From: Cudoniella acicularis
Lineage: Eukaryota; Ascomycota; Leotiomycetes; Helotiales; Helotiaceae
Length of the DNA stretch: 59,105 nucleotides
NCBI GenBank assembly: GCA_013054445.1
Contig: JAAMPI010000153.1
Coordinates: 1-59,105, forward strand
Direction: 5' to 3'
In this document: positions 44,711 through 55,250 of the stretch, piece by piece
Numbering within the stretch: the first letter of the stretch is position 1
Layout of the letters: each line of letters starts with the position of its first letter
The notes under the pieces: generated by a model
Database searches by the model: none
The model's input: only the letters and a program-made list of their open reading frames with translations
What the model was told of the DNA's origin: nothing
Position numbers and translations under genes: made by a program

Positions 44711-45257
44711 AGGTTCGGGGCCATGATGATTCTGAAGACGAGATACATAGATCGAATATGTATTTAAAGCTTTTGGGAACTAATAATAAGAAGTGATATG
44801 ATTGGGTTACCTACGCTTAACTATCTACGATTAGTCTGGGCGCAGAACCCTGGTCAAGAGCAAGGCAAAAGTTTTAGCAGCTGCGCACGAAGGGGAAGCC
44901 AGTTTTGCAAGCGACTATAGTCTTACTCACAAGTAGAATATTCTCACAAGTAAATCTCACCGCAATATGTCTTGTATCTAGAATCAAATATACAGCTTGA
45001 GCCCTTATAAAGTGAGTCTGTGTTTTTGTCGGCTGCATTACTGTATTTTCTATTTTTGTATCAGTCATGTGCTGCACGTGACACGCTAGCTTATTTCATC
45101 TTTATAAGAATATTCTACTTGTGTTATGAGAATTAGCCCGTGTGTACTTCGTAGATTTAGGAGCGCTCGAACTGTAAAGGGATATTTACGAGTAAGAATT
45201 AAAGATTTAGTTATTAAACAATTGTCCTAGGATTTTTAAAAACCAAAAGCAGATTTG
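44711..45257. other. AT-rich spacer between repeats
   Basis: No gene supported. TAGAATATTCT-type and ACTCACAAGTA repeats near 44920-44955. Confidence 0.4.
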
Positions 45258-45530
45258 TGTAACGTTCTGTTATCACGTGGTATCGCTATATCACGTGGAA
45301 GGGGTTTACTTCGCCTTAGAAGCGACAAGCAGGTTCTAGTAAAGCGTTATCCTAATCGAGTGATGATATTAGATTATGAGTTGAGCATGAACTAAAACAT
45401 AGGAAAACTATATGGCTATATAGGTAGTGGTCGTTACAAGGAGCATGAGACCGAGGAGCCTTCCCTCAAAGGCTGGCCCAGAGGTCCTCGATCCATCACG
45501 TGACTCATCACATGATCCTGAGTCGTGACA
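45258..45530 (+). mobile_element. Degenerate solo LTR-like repeat, family B copy 2
   Basis: Begins TGTAACGTTCTGTTATCACG and ends GAGTCGTGACA. An internal CGTTACA at 45432-45438 could be the true 3' end (TGTAACG...CGTTACA, 181 bp). Differences from copy 1 are mainly C/T and G/A transitions, as after RIP. No target duplication seen. Confidence 0.6.
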
Positions 45531-45743
45531 ATTTGGTTCTAAAAATCGTCTATTTTTCGGAAGTCTAGGAACACCAAAATCTCTCAGGTTTATAAATTGC
45601 GTATCGACTCAATGTATCACTTAAAAATTAATATGAGCCAGCTTCTTTGTTATCTAATTAGTTCGTTGTGGAAGGCGAAACATGCCGTCCTGCGCCCTGT
45701 ATTTCATTGATCTTGAATGGCCACCAGCATCAGGGGGTGATTT

Positions 45744-46018
45744 TTGCTCCCTTTTCAACGCTGCTGTCTGCCAAGCGCCATCGCAATGGCTGTGCTAGCG
45801 TTAGGGAACCGGTTTGGCTCTGGACGCCGGCGCATCCATTACGATGCGCTTGCCAGACGACAGCGTTGAAAAGGGAACAAAATTCGGCTCCCTGACGCCA
45901 GCGTAGCCATTGCGATAGCGCTTGACAGACGGCAGCGTTGAAAAGGGAGCATAATCGGCTCCCTGACGGCAGCGCAGCCATTACGATAGCGCTTGATAGA
46001 CGGTAGCGTTGAAAAGAG
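45744..46018. repeat. Inverted plus tandem repeat of a roughly 65 bp unit
   Basis: One unit in one orientation (CTCCCTTTTCAACGCTGCTG, then CAAGCGCCATCGCAATGGCT) is followed by three units in the opposite orientation (AGCCATTGCGATAGCGCTTG, ending AGCGTTGAAAAGGGAG). The first and second form a long stem with a short spacer. No gene. Confidence 0.8.
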
Positions 46019-46194
46019 CCGTGGAACCTACGTGCTCACAGGACTAGCACAGCTCCTCAGAGAATATTCATAGGAGTGTTACGGCTCGTAGGAGAATACT
46101 CGTGCGACCGTTGTGGCTCCTGTGATTTTGAATTTTACGGGCGAGTTTTCCTAGATTTTTTTCTTATGACCTGACCCCTCGTAGTAGAAATCTC

Positions 46195-46430
46195 CTAGGA
46201 GATTTCTCTAGAGAGACCGCGGGTCTGCAGAGAGCAGTCTGCAGAGAGAGCAGGTCTACAGAGAACGGGTCGCAGAGACAGCGAGTCTAGACAAAGCGGG
46301 TCTGCAGAGAACAGGCTGTAGAGAGGGCGGGTCCGTAGAGAGAGCGGGCCTGTAAAGAGGGCAGGTCTATAGAGAGAGCGAATCTGTAGAGAGCGGGTCG
46401 CAGAGACGGGTCTGCAGACTATATAGTCAG
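46195..46430. repeat. Minisatellite of GAGAGCGGGTCTGCA type
   Basis: About 14 degenerate copies of a 14-18 bp unit (GCGGGTCTGCAGAGA). Ordinary minisatellite expansion; the open reading frame across it is a repeat artefact. Confidence 0.75.
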
Positions 46431-46956
46431 GTTTCAGCAATGACCCTCAACTATTATTCCCTATTATAGCTGTATTGCGCACACCGAATTTCTTTGCTAT
46501 TTTTTGGCCATAAACATCCCTTCACAGTTCGAGCGCTCCAAATTGGCCAATAATACAATCTACAGTGGAAGTGCTGCTACTAGGACAAATTTCTAGTAGT
46601 TTTTATTCTGTATAGCCTCTACGAAGTCATGCCTTATCCTGTGTGCAAGTCGTAAAAGCGGTGTTGAGGATTTGCAGGTGCTCGTTTTTAGCGAGACACG
46701 TGATAACCGATATCCCTAGTCAATGTTGAAATGTGTGCCTGGCAGCCTAAGGCTCCTATAGCACATAGCACATGTTTCAGGCACGTCTCACTTGTAGTCC
46801 AGATATATAGCCCGACGCCCTTATAGTTTTTCTTAATATAGTTAACAATATACTTGATTTACCCTAATTGAGCCCTCTAGACGATCTCTATGTTCCTATT
46901 ACTTGTATTAATGATACCACTTATCCGACTAGCTAGAGTCGACTAAATCTAATAGG

Positions 46957-47181
46957 TGTCACAGACCTGGTTTGACGCGTCCCCCTTACCTGACGCGTCC
47001 CCGACGCGTCCCCCTTGTCACGTGTCCTAGTCCGTGCTAGACTCACCTCCTGTATATAAGGCCCCTTCAGGGCCACCTCTCTTCTTCTCTCCTTAGCTTA
47101 GTTTCTTCGTTAATACAGCACCTTCTTGCAAATACGTCCCACGTGACGTCAGGGCCTTCGTGCCTTTGCAGAGCTGTAACA
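46957..47181 (-). mobile_element. Solo LTR, family A copy 2 (inverted)
   Basis: 225 bp reverse-complement copy of 16861-17127: TGTCACAGACCTGGTTTGAC at the left, GCAGAGCTGTAACA at the right. Read in LTR orientation the flanks are CCTAA and CCTAT, a target duplication with one mismatch. It lacks about 40 bp present in copy 1. Confidence 0.75.
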
Positions 47182-47237
47182 TTAGGTTATAAGCCTAGCG
47201 CTTCTCTATTACTACGAGGGATCGAATAAAGGCCCCT

Positions 47238-47413
47238 TGTCACGGAGTTAGTTCACGTGACCTATTCTACACGTGACGGCGCTAGGCCTAAACGAAGTTT
47301 CGGGTAGAGGTTAAATACGTGGCTGCTTCTCCCTTCCCCTTCTTCCCTTCTTCGTCGATTATTCTAAGTAATAGAGCACTGTTTACTTGACTTCTCCTAA
47401 GTGCTCTGTGACA
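47238..47413 (+). mobile_element. Possible further LTR remnant
   Basis: TGTCACGGAGTTAG at the left and GCTCTGTGACA at the right give TG...CA with inverted ends, 176 bp. No target duplication and no second copy in the window. Confidence 0.35.
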
Positions 47414-47446
47414 CCTAGGAAACCCCTTAGGTAGCACGGGATATAC

Positions 47447-47762
47447 GAAGGCAGGCTAAGACGATTACTCGATTAGGCGAGTCCGATCTTCTAACACGCT
47501 AACAACTCTTTAAGAAGATTATAAAAGGATTTGGCGAAAAGGGCTATGCTTTAGTATAGATAGAGTTTCGAATTTAGTAGTTAGAAGCTCGGGTAGAGCA
47601 ATTAGAGCCTAGGAAAAGACAGAAGGTTCAGACTAGTCCGAATTCTAAGTTTATGGATATCAGGGCTATTAAAGAGGCTTAGATCGGGGCAGGAGATCGT
47701 GAAATTGATGAGGAAGAATCTGATTTGTCTATAGAATCTATAGCTACAAGCGATTGTATAGA
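47447..47762 (+). mobile_element. C-terminal fragment of a pogo/Fot1-type transposase
   Basis: With in-frame stops the plus strand reads ITRLGESDLLT, KKIIKGFGEKGYALV, LEARVEQLEPRKRQKVQTSP then NSKFMDIRAIKEA, and EIDEEESDLSI. This matches the coiled tail I recall for Fot1-like DDE transposases (QLEARIEQLEPRKRKKV followed by P-N-x-F). Stops replace expected Gln, as after RIP. The catalytic domain is absent. Confidence 0.6.
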
Positions 47763-48019
47763 AATCCAAAATTTGTCGAGTTAATAGGGTTGGAAGTAGG
47801 TGGGCTACAATTAAGCGAGGTGGGCCAAAGGAGGGGAGGTGGGGTTGGGGACTTATTCAGCCAAATTTACTCAAAACCAATCCTACTTTCCAAGCTCATT
47901 TTTCCAACTTTCCAAGAGTATGTCTTTAGCTTTCCACTCCAATCCTTCCAAAGGCAAAAGGGCAACTCTCCAATCCAGTGGCAAAAAATAGGAAAGATAC
48001 GATAGTTGAAACGCTGGGA
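47763..48019. other. Spacer without recognised feature
   Basis: Contains an open 83-codon stretch without domain similarity. Nothing else seen. Confidence 0.4.
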
Positions 48020-48227
48020 AGGATAGGAAAGGTGGCGGTCAGAAGTGGTATTACATGGGTCAGCAGACTCCAGAGGATGTATTAGTTTTTAGGATTACTG
48101 ATTCGAAAACTGATGGAAGAGCGACGGGTGTTGCGCATAATTCGTTTGTCGATGAGGAATATGCGGGGTTGAATGAAGAGAGTATTGAGGTCAGGGCGAT
48201 GGTTTTTCATGAGGATGATGTAGAATA
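48020..48227 (+). pseudogene. C-terminal remnant of a CmcJ / GA4-desaturase-like protein
   Basis: KWYYMGQQTPEDVLVFRITD and NEESIEVRAMVFHEDDVE-stop match the end of the fungal CmcJ/AsaB-type oxidoreductase-like family, in which I recall W-x-Y-Y-x-x-Q-x-x-x-E-V-L-x-F-K and E-S-I-E-x-R. Only about 60 residues remain; upstream sequence is unrelated repeat-like DNA. These proteins often sit in natural-product clusters. Confidence 0.55.
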
Positions 48228-48463
48228 GAGAAGGGGGGTTAAATCTTGAATGCTGGTCCTATCATTGCACATAATCAAGAACTCTACACCTTGGTCATCG
48301 ATGTCCTTGCCACTCGTGCTGTTTTGGCAGTGAAACATTGGCTGCCTTAGGCATGAGCCCACCCCCCTTTCCTTGTCGAACTCTTGCTTATGCCACCGCT
48401 CCGAAGATAAGTCGCCAAACAGTTTCATGCCAGACAGTTAAAACATTATTTTAATTTGCACTT

Positions 48464-50057
48464 CTAGTTGTCTAATTCTGAAGCCTCTTTCTTGATAGCC
48501 TGGTCAATTTGAGCCCACGTCTTCTTTGTGTAATTGCCATACAACCAGTAATTCCCATCTGCGTCTTTTCCTGTGATTGCGATAATTTTTATTAAGAAGT
48601 TTTGCCATCCCAGCGGCTGAATAGAGTGACTATATACTAATGATGGCCTCCCTGCCCGCTGTCCAGCACTATGAGGCCCCTCCCTTTCTAGTGCTTGGGA
48701 GAAATCGATGTCATACATTTTCGCTTTTGTCCAGTTTGTGCCAACCACCATCGTCATTCCCGCATCACCTAACACGAACATGTCCTTGGGCGTGGCTCGC
48801 TGCAAAGCCATGAGAGCTTCAACCTGCTCTTGCGTAGTCAGCGTGGCAAGTGCTCGGCGCATGACGCCCACCCCATGGCCGAGAGAACTTGTGAGAAGCT
48901 CGCCTGCTGGGAGGAAAGCCGGGACGAGCGAATGTGCGTTGGCAATGTATGCGCTGCCTTTGGGAAAGAGTCTCGCGGCTACGAGAAAAGACCGCAGCTC
49001 GAGCACGTTAATGATGCCGACGGTCTGCTTCGCGGACGTCGACACGTTTGGGATGAGCAGCCGCGCCCACCAGGCTAACAAGACGTCGCCCTCGCTCACA
49101 AATGGCGGTTTGCCGTCTTCGCTCTTATCGTCCTCCAAGTCCAGCAGCGCGGCATCGCGGAGTGCTTTCATGTACGCGACTGGAACGCAAATGAGGCGGA
49201 GTTCCTCTTCTTCCTCCATACACGTCCACAGCGTGTCCTAGACGAGTCGCAGGCTCATGCGACCCATCTGCATGGTACTGAGTAGCTTGTCAGTGAGCCC
49301 GTAGGGCGCTTTCTGATCGGCGCCGAGTTTTTCCAGCAGGCTTGTCTCGACGCCGTACACGGGGGGCAATTCGGCCTCCCGGCCCTGGAGAACGAGTGAC
49401 CAGGCTTTGAAGAGTGATTTTAGAGTCACTTTATCGGCTAGGAGATGCGAGAACCTGAGCGTGATGAGCGTCGCGTCGGTGAAGGTGACGACGTGCACTC
49501 CCAAACCCGGGCGGTCGCTCTGCAACCAGTCTTGGAGGACTTGGGGGTCTCCCGGTTTGTGCATCAGCGCGTAGAAGTCAGCAGTATTCTCCACCAGCTG
49601 TGGAATGCCCTGCGCTGAACTGGCCCTGGGCAAACGCGATGCCAGTGAGTGCTCCGCAAGATTCACGGCGTATGCTTCATGATACCAATCGGCCTGGGGC
49701 CGTTTGGCGTCGAATACTGTGGGAGTATGGCACTCAATCGTTCCTTTGGACTGTTAGGCGTCAACATGAATTTTTTAGGTGGCTGGGAAGAACATAGGGG
49801 TGAGAGTGGCCTACATTGAGCCTTAATCGACCGCTTAGTTTGTTCCAGCCGGGTCGCTTTAGGAGCGGGAAGAGACTTTGCTGGAGTTTTTCAACGTTCA
49901 GTACATCGTCGAATCGCACAAAAAGGTTCATAACATAACCGCGATGCCGGGAATTGTCGTCTTCAGAATGGATTGGGACAATGGTGTCCGTAGCCACTAT
50001 GGGAGGGCCCGGAGGCTTTCGGGCGAAGGCGCTGAGTATACTCGAAAGTATTGCCAT
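48464..50057 (-). pseudogene. BAHD-like (transferase family) acyltransferase with one nonsense codon
   Basis: Acyl-CoA dependent O/N-acyltransferase of the fungal transferase family (PF02458 type). Exon 1 is 50057-49815 and exon 2 is 49750-48464; the 64 bp intron joins SGRLRLN to SKGTIECHTPTVFDAKRPQ in phase. The catalytic HxxxD is intact (RFSHLLADKVTLKSLFKAW). Other family blocks: LFVRFDDVLNVEKLQQSL, GVHVVTFTDATLITLRFSH, VSEGDVLLAWWARLL and KMYDIDFSQALE (DFG-like). TAG at 49240-49238 interrupts SLRLV-stop-DTLWTC, where Trp is expected (TGG to TAG); everything else is open for about 509 codons. It may be recently inactivated, or the base may be miscalled. Confidence 0.8.
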
Positions 50058-51631
50058 TGCTTCGAGTGACTATCCTATCCTATTTGGTCAAGATGGATGA
50101 TGGTTAAATTTCCACGACATGATGAAACTGGATCGTCGGAAGTTTTATGCGTCTGGGATTAGATTTCAGATTCGAGATGCGAGATGCGAGATTCGAGATT
50201 TGTCGGAACTCCGGGTATGTCCCGCTGACGGATCCCGCGAAGACGGATAGGCCCAAGATTGCCACTGCCTGCATGCATCAGCCCCCGGTTTATAATATTT
50301 TGATTCCAAAGCAAAGCCGACGGCGGAAATTCCCAGATAGAGGATCGATAGGGCTAACCGCGTCAGTGATGCCAATTGCGTTAGCCGAAGCAGGCTTCAA
50401 ACCCGGCCTGAAAATGGCTGCACGCATCGAGAACAGAATCGAATCAATCCTTGGTCTTATTTGGAGCTGACCTAGAACGCAATTGTCCTGTTGCATTTCT
50501 TAATCCCAAGTCCGCTGGTAACGAAGCAGAAATTCGTCACTTTCTTTTGAAATTTTACGGCTAAGCGCCGTCATGGTTCTAAGTCGAGACGCTGCAGTGA
50601 AGATCTAGAAAGTTGTTCTAGAGGAGTTAAAAGAGGCTTTTGTACAGCTTGTGTTTGCCGAAAAAGAGTGCCCTCCATACTGGCAGTGCCTTGAATTTTT
50701 CTTGAGAGGGAATTCCGGATCTGACAAAGCTGTAGATGACTAGAATATCGAAAGGAAACTAAATGATTTGATTCTCTTTTGTTCACCCCTGGTAATTCAA
50801 GTTGGCATTTCTGTTTTTACCGCAACCATACCTAGAAAGCGCCTCTATCGTATTTTCAATGGAGAGATGCTTTTCTTCACGGGATCTTTTCACGATCTGT
50901 CAGTGAAATAGAATGGTAATTTAACCTAACATTCTTTTACCACCTATCTGGTTACTCGTGGTGATTGACATTTGACAACAATTGCATTTAAAGATCGGAC
51001 AGTTAGGGATAGCCCCGAGGGGGTGAGGGGGGGGGGGGGGGGGCGACAGCCCCACGCATTAATTGGGATAATTTAGAAACAAATATCTTATGCAAACAGA
51101 ATACCTAAGCACTGGAATTCTTCAACACTGATTAGTGTTGGTAATTTTAAGTGTATGACCCTGAGCAGTCCCAGCATAAATCATAAATTGAATTCCCCTA
51201 TAAATTCCACTGGTACAAAGGAGATATAATAATGCTGCTGATGGAAGAGTGGTGGCAAAAGCGTGTGATAATATTTTGGAAGACGAGTGCTATTTGCGTC
51301 TTAAAAGCTTGATTAAGCGCGCTAAACTAGCGTTCCACGTGATTTACACTCCCAAAGGTCGTGAAACCGTGGTGTTGACAGGTTAAGCGTAATTAACGCG
51401 TTTCGGGACGTTTTTACTTCGGAGAGTACTCGAGTAGCTGACTCATCAACGTTTGCTTATCCAGCGCACAACCTGCGATCCAAACCTGCATACCAACATA
51501 CCAACATGAGAATATTGAATCAGCCACACGTGTCATGAAGCCTCACTTATAGATTCGTCTCATTGTGATCGTCTCTTCCTTCATGTTTGGTCACACTACG
51601 ACCGTTGTCGCCGCCTCTCATTGTCTACATC
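50058..51631. other. Intergenic region with a G16 run
   Basis: GCGAGAT-type short repeats at about 50165-50200 (GAGATGCGAGATGCGAGATT). A run of 16 G at 51028-51043 sits in a C/G-rich context unlike its surroundings. No domain-bearing ORF. The last about 200 bp should be the promoter of the JmjC gene. Confidence 0.5.
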
Positions 51632-54415
51632 ATGGCTGAAGGCACATCTGCAGAAGCCCTTTGCAGCAGCGGCTGGCCATTCGTCCCTTGCCGCACTTTC
51701 TCCATCGTCGATTTGATGCAAAAGGAAAGATCTAATGTCCAAGAAAGGCTTGACGACCTGTTGAGGATTGGCGAGCCATTCGTCATCCAGCATTTGCAAA
51801 CAGAAAATAGATGGGACGAGCAGCTCTTCAGTCGAAAGGCTTTGTTCGAGATGCTGAGTAGTAATGGTAAGAGTATTTAATCGAGAAAATGAGTATTGAA
51901 AAGGGAGGGGCGTGGCACTGATATTTTTGCTAGATGACGAGATCAGAGACTACGGTGCCGGCCGAATAACCAAAGACTCTACACAAGCCTTCCTTCAAAT
52001 CCTCAATAATTCAGGACTACAGACGAAAAGTCGCCATGTCGAAACGCAGTGTCCTTCGGAGTGGACGGAAAAATTGGACAGTATGCTTCCAATCTTAGGG
52101 TCTCAAAGCCCGTGGTCAGAGTTCTGCAAGACATTTGCTCAATACCCGAGCACAAGTGACGCCACAGTTTGTGTGGGCACGCAAGGCTCAAGGTAAGTTT
52201 GAGAAAGGTCACTTTTCTCAGTGATAAACGTCGAACATACTGACCTTACCAGTTCTGGATTTCATCGCGCTCTAGATAGCAAGGTAGTTGTGAACATCTT
52301 GGTTGATGGCAATGGTTTGTATTCTCGATGCAACTCGGTGTTGAATCTCCACTATAGCTAACTTTGAATTGATGATAGACAAGGCGTCTTTATGCTTTGG
52401 CACGGATGTTGCAAGCCAAGCAAAGTACAACGAGTTCCTAGAAGCCAGGGGTCACAATCCCTTCACGGGGATAGAACTTGACATTGAGCAACTTCGTGCT
52501 GCCGACTTCCCCATCTATGTTCATTCTCAGAATTATAGCGATGTGATCATCCTTCCCCCGTCCTGTGCTTACCAGGTCCAGACCAAGTCTCAAGTCTCCG
52601 TCAATGTTTTCTCGAGCATTTTGCACCCATGGTCGATCGAAGCCGCGTTGAGTTTCCTCCAGCCGTTGCATAACCGCTTTTGCGTACCGAGCCAATCGAA
52701 AATTGGCTTGAAATTGGTCTCTGAAATACTACAGAGACGTTCGTTATATCATTATCCAAAACGCTACACCAACATGCTGGCACGCGTTTTTGAACGTATG
52801 GTTTACGATGACGAAATCGTGGATGGATTGTTCAGCGAACCTTCTCTGGAAACTTGCTTTGGGCCTCAAACCTGCGACTTCTGTGGCCTGGCAGTCTGGA
52901 ACAAATTTTTATCATGTAATGAGTGTTCTTTCAACCTGTGTCCGATGTGCTTTGTGCGTGGCCGCAGTTGCCAACATCCGTCGAGTTTTAGCTGGAGTCA
53001 ACTATGGTCTACGAAAGAGCTAAAGGACGCCCTCAAGGATCTTCAGGCTTCTGTATCGGAGCCTAGCTCTTCCAATTCAAAAAAAAAGTCATTCTGGCGT
53101 TGCTACAGTGGCAAACCACATATTAAAATCCCGCATGAGTACGGACGTAGGTTTTCTTCCACAGATACGATTTGCACTTACAGATCTAACAAACAATGGA
53201 TTACAGTCAGCTCTCTGTCACATGTGCCGCGTCGAACATCTGGAGTGGAAAGGAAAGCAATGTCAAGACTGTTTAGCATTCTTCTGCTACCGAAGTCTTT
53301 ATAGGCATTTCGACCTCCACAGTATTTCACTTGACTGGCTGTGGACGTGTCCAAAATGCTTGGAAAAATGTAACTGTAGAGTATGACGCCACTCCACCTT
53401 TTTATGACAAGAGTAACAATAAAGATGTCTGATATCAATCTAGTGTTGCCATTTCCGGGATCCATATACCCCAAGAGACAAACCATCTTCCAGAGGAAGA
53501 CTCGCTTCAGTTGATCCCCGGGGAAAAATAGTCGGATTTGCAGATAATGTCTTTGACCAGAAACGAGTATTTCGATTTTCGATCCTTCAAATGATTTCAA
53601 ACTAATGTTATCTTCAGGGAAAGCAAAGTGGAAAAGCAGCCAATGGCCACCAAGAGACAGCAGCTCCCACTAGGGGAAGAAAGAGAGGACACCCTGTATT
53701 ATCGCCAATCTCTGATACGGATATCTCTAAGAACTCCTATACCAGACCTCGATATATTTCGGATGTTGAGCTGGCTCACGAGGCTGTAACAGCTGCACCA
53801 AACTTACCAACCCCCCAAAATTTGTCTCAAGTTCCGCTGATGTTCCCTACACCCGTACCCCGAATCTCCACTAGTCGTTTGCGTGACTCGTCAGTTGAAC
53901 CATGTATATTCAATATCATGGCCCAAGACTACTTGGCAGCAAGTTCTTCATGCACAGAGAGTATGGACGGACAAAGCTCAAGAGGCATTAGCTCTTTGTT
54001 AGGGAGTACACATAGCCAATACAGCACGGAATCTTCAAGTTATAGAAACTCAACTACCTCCCCTTTATCACGAGTGGCCCGGGATGGCCACGAGTCAGAC
54101 AACACAAGTATTATGAGGACAACTTCGAATATCACGACCCCAAGCATCACCATATCATTCGAGGACGATATTGCCGACTTGAGGTCCCAGATTGAGCGAC
54201 TCGAGGGGTATGCAAAGCGGATGTTGAGTCTTTCTCTGATAGAATCTCATGCAAGCCTCCAAGAGGAGTTGGCTGCTTTAAAGCGGATGTTTGCTCAGAA
54301 AAAGTTAGAGAAAGCTGAGGAACTCATTAACAAGCTTGCTGGCGAGTTCCCGGATCTTTCTAAGAAAGCCAGGGAAGAGTTGACGAGGCAGAGGAATATG
54401 ATTCGAGACGATTGA
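51632..54415 (+). CDS. JmjC-family protein with ZZ-like and 4CXXC zinc modules, apparently lacking iron ligands
   Basis: Probable chromatin protein. Seven exons fit in frame: 51632-51866, 51934-52192, 52253-52314, 52358-53146, 53184-53380, 53444-53566 and 53618-54415 (820 aa). The JmjC fold spans about residues 150-290: VVVNILVDGNANFELMIDKA, ADFPIYVHSQNYSDVIILPP then SCAYQVQTKSQVSV. Where relatives have H-x-D/E and P-x-H-Q-V, I read FHRALD and CAYQV, so demethylase activity is unlikely. A ZZ-like cluster follows (CDFCGLAVWNKFLSCNEC, CPMC), then a zf-4CXXC_R1 cluster (CHMCRVEHLEWKGKQCQDC, FFCYRSLYRHFD, CPKCLEKCNCRCC), an AT-hook-like TRGRKRGHP, a Ser-rich linker and a C-terminal coiled coil (DDIADLRSQIERLEGYAKRM). 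Start chosen at the ATG giving MAEGTSAEALCSSGWPF. The exon 4/5 junction uses a 37 bp intron and is the least certain. Confidence 0.8.
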
Positions 54416-55250
54416 GCTTCACAGTGCCAAGGGGGAAATCACAAAACGATTACCATCAATCGCCGCAATCAATACTTGAGTAATATCGAGTATTCATATT
54501 ATCTGTAAATCATGACTATCTCCAAATTTGCAAAAGTAACAAAAGTTCCGACCACTTTGAAACCTGTTGGAATTTTCTCTGCTTGCAAGTTTCCGTCCAA
54601 AATAAGACTATCAGTCAGTGTCTAGTATCAACTAATGAAGCACTACAAAGTGCGAATTTACATACTGCGCTGAAAGTCCGAGCCTCTTAGTTGCTCACTC
54701 ATCTACATATGAATGTATCTATGCTCGATTGTATGCAGTTTAATGAGTCTTCAGGTAGGATAAACGGAGTCAGAATATTCCAGAAGGCCTTCGTCTAATA
54801 TATCTATATTATTCAGCACTAATCGGTATTATTTACCCCGTTGGTATATCCAATTTCTGAACTGTGGTTGGGCGCCGGTGTCAGCTGTGGAATTCCGCTC
54901 CGATGTCGCCGGGATCCGAACGCAGAAACAGCTGCGGAACTCCACATATTATAATACTTTCAGAATAATTGTCGAGAATCTAATAGTCAATTCTCAAAAA
55001 GATGTTCCGTACCTGTTTAATTTCTCTCTCCTTCCACGACTCCTAGTGCAGGCTGACCTCGCTCAAAGGTCTAGCTAATGGGAAAACGGCGGTCTCTAGG
55101 TCCTGCAAATATGCCTTGAATAACATATAAGCTATTAAAAGAGGGCCCTTATTAGGATTCAGGGTAGCCCACCTCAAGGTACATTGCTTTTTGATAGACT
55201 GCAAGCTAGTTCAGTCACTATGTTGTCCTTCAAACAAACAAGAAATGGAG
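54416..55250. other. Intergenic region
   Basis: No domain-bearing ORF. Two related 17-mers, CAGCTGTGGAATTCCGC and CAGCTGCGGAACTCCAC, lie 42 bp apart near 54880-54940. AT-rich elsewhere. Confidence 0.45.

Noticed and set aside
45668..45981. ORFs of 75 and 83 codons on both strands
   Set aside because: They translate the inverted/tandem repeat unit itself.
46195..46440. 81-codon minus-strand ORF (SLRTRPLYSL type)
   Set aside because: Pure translation of a minisatellite; no gene evidence.
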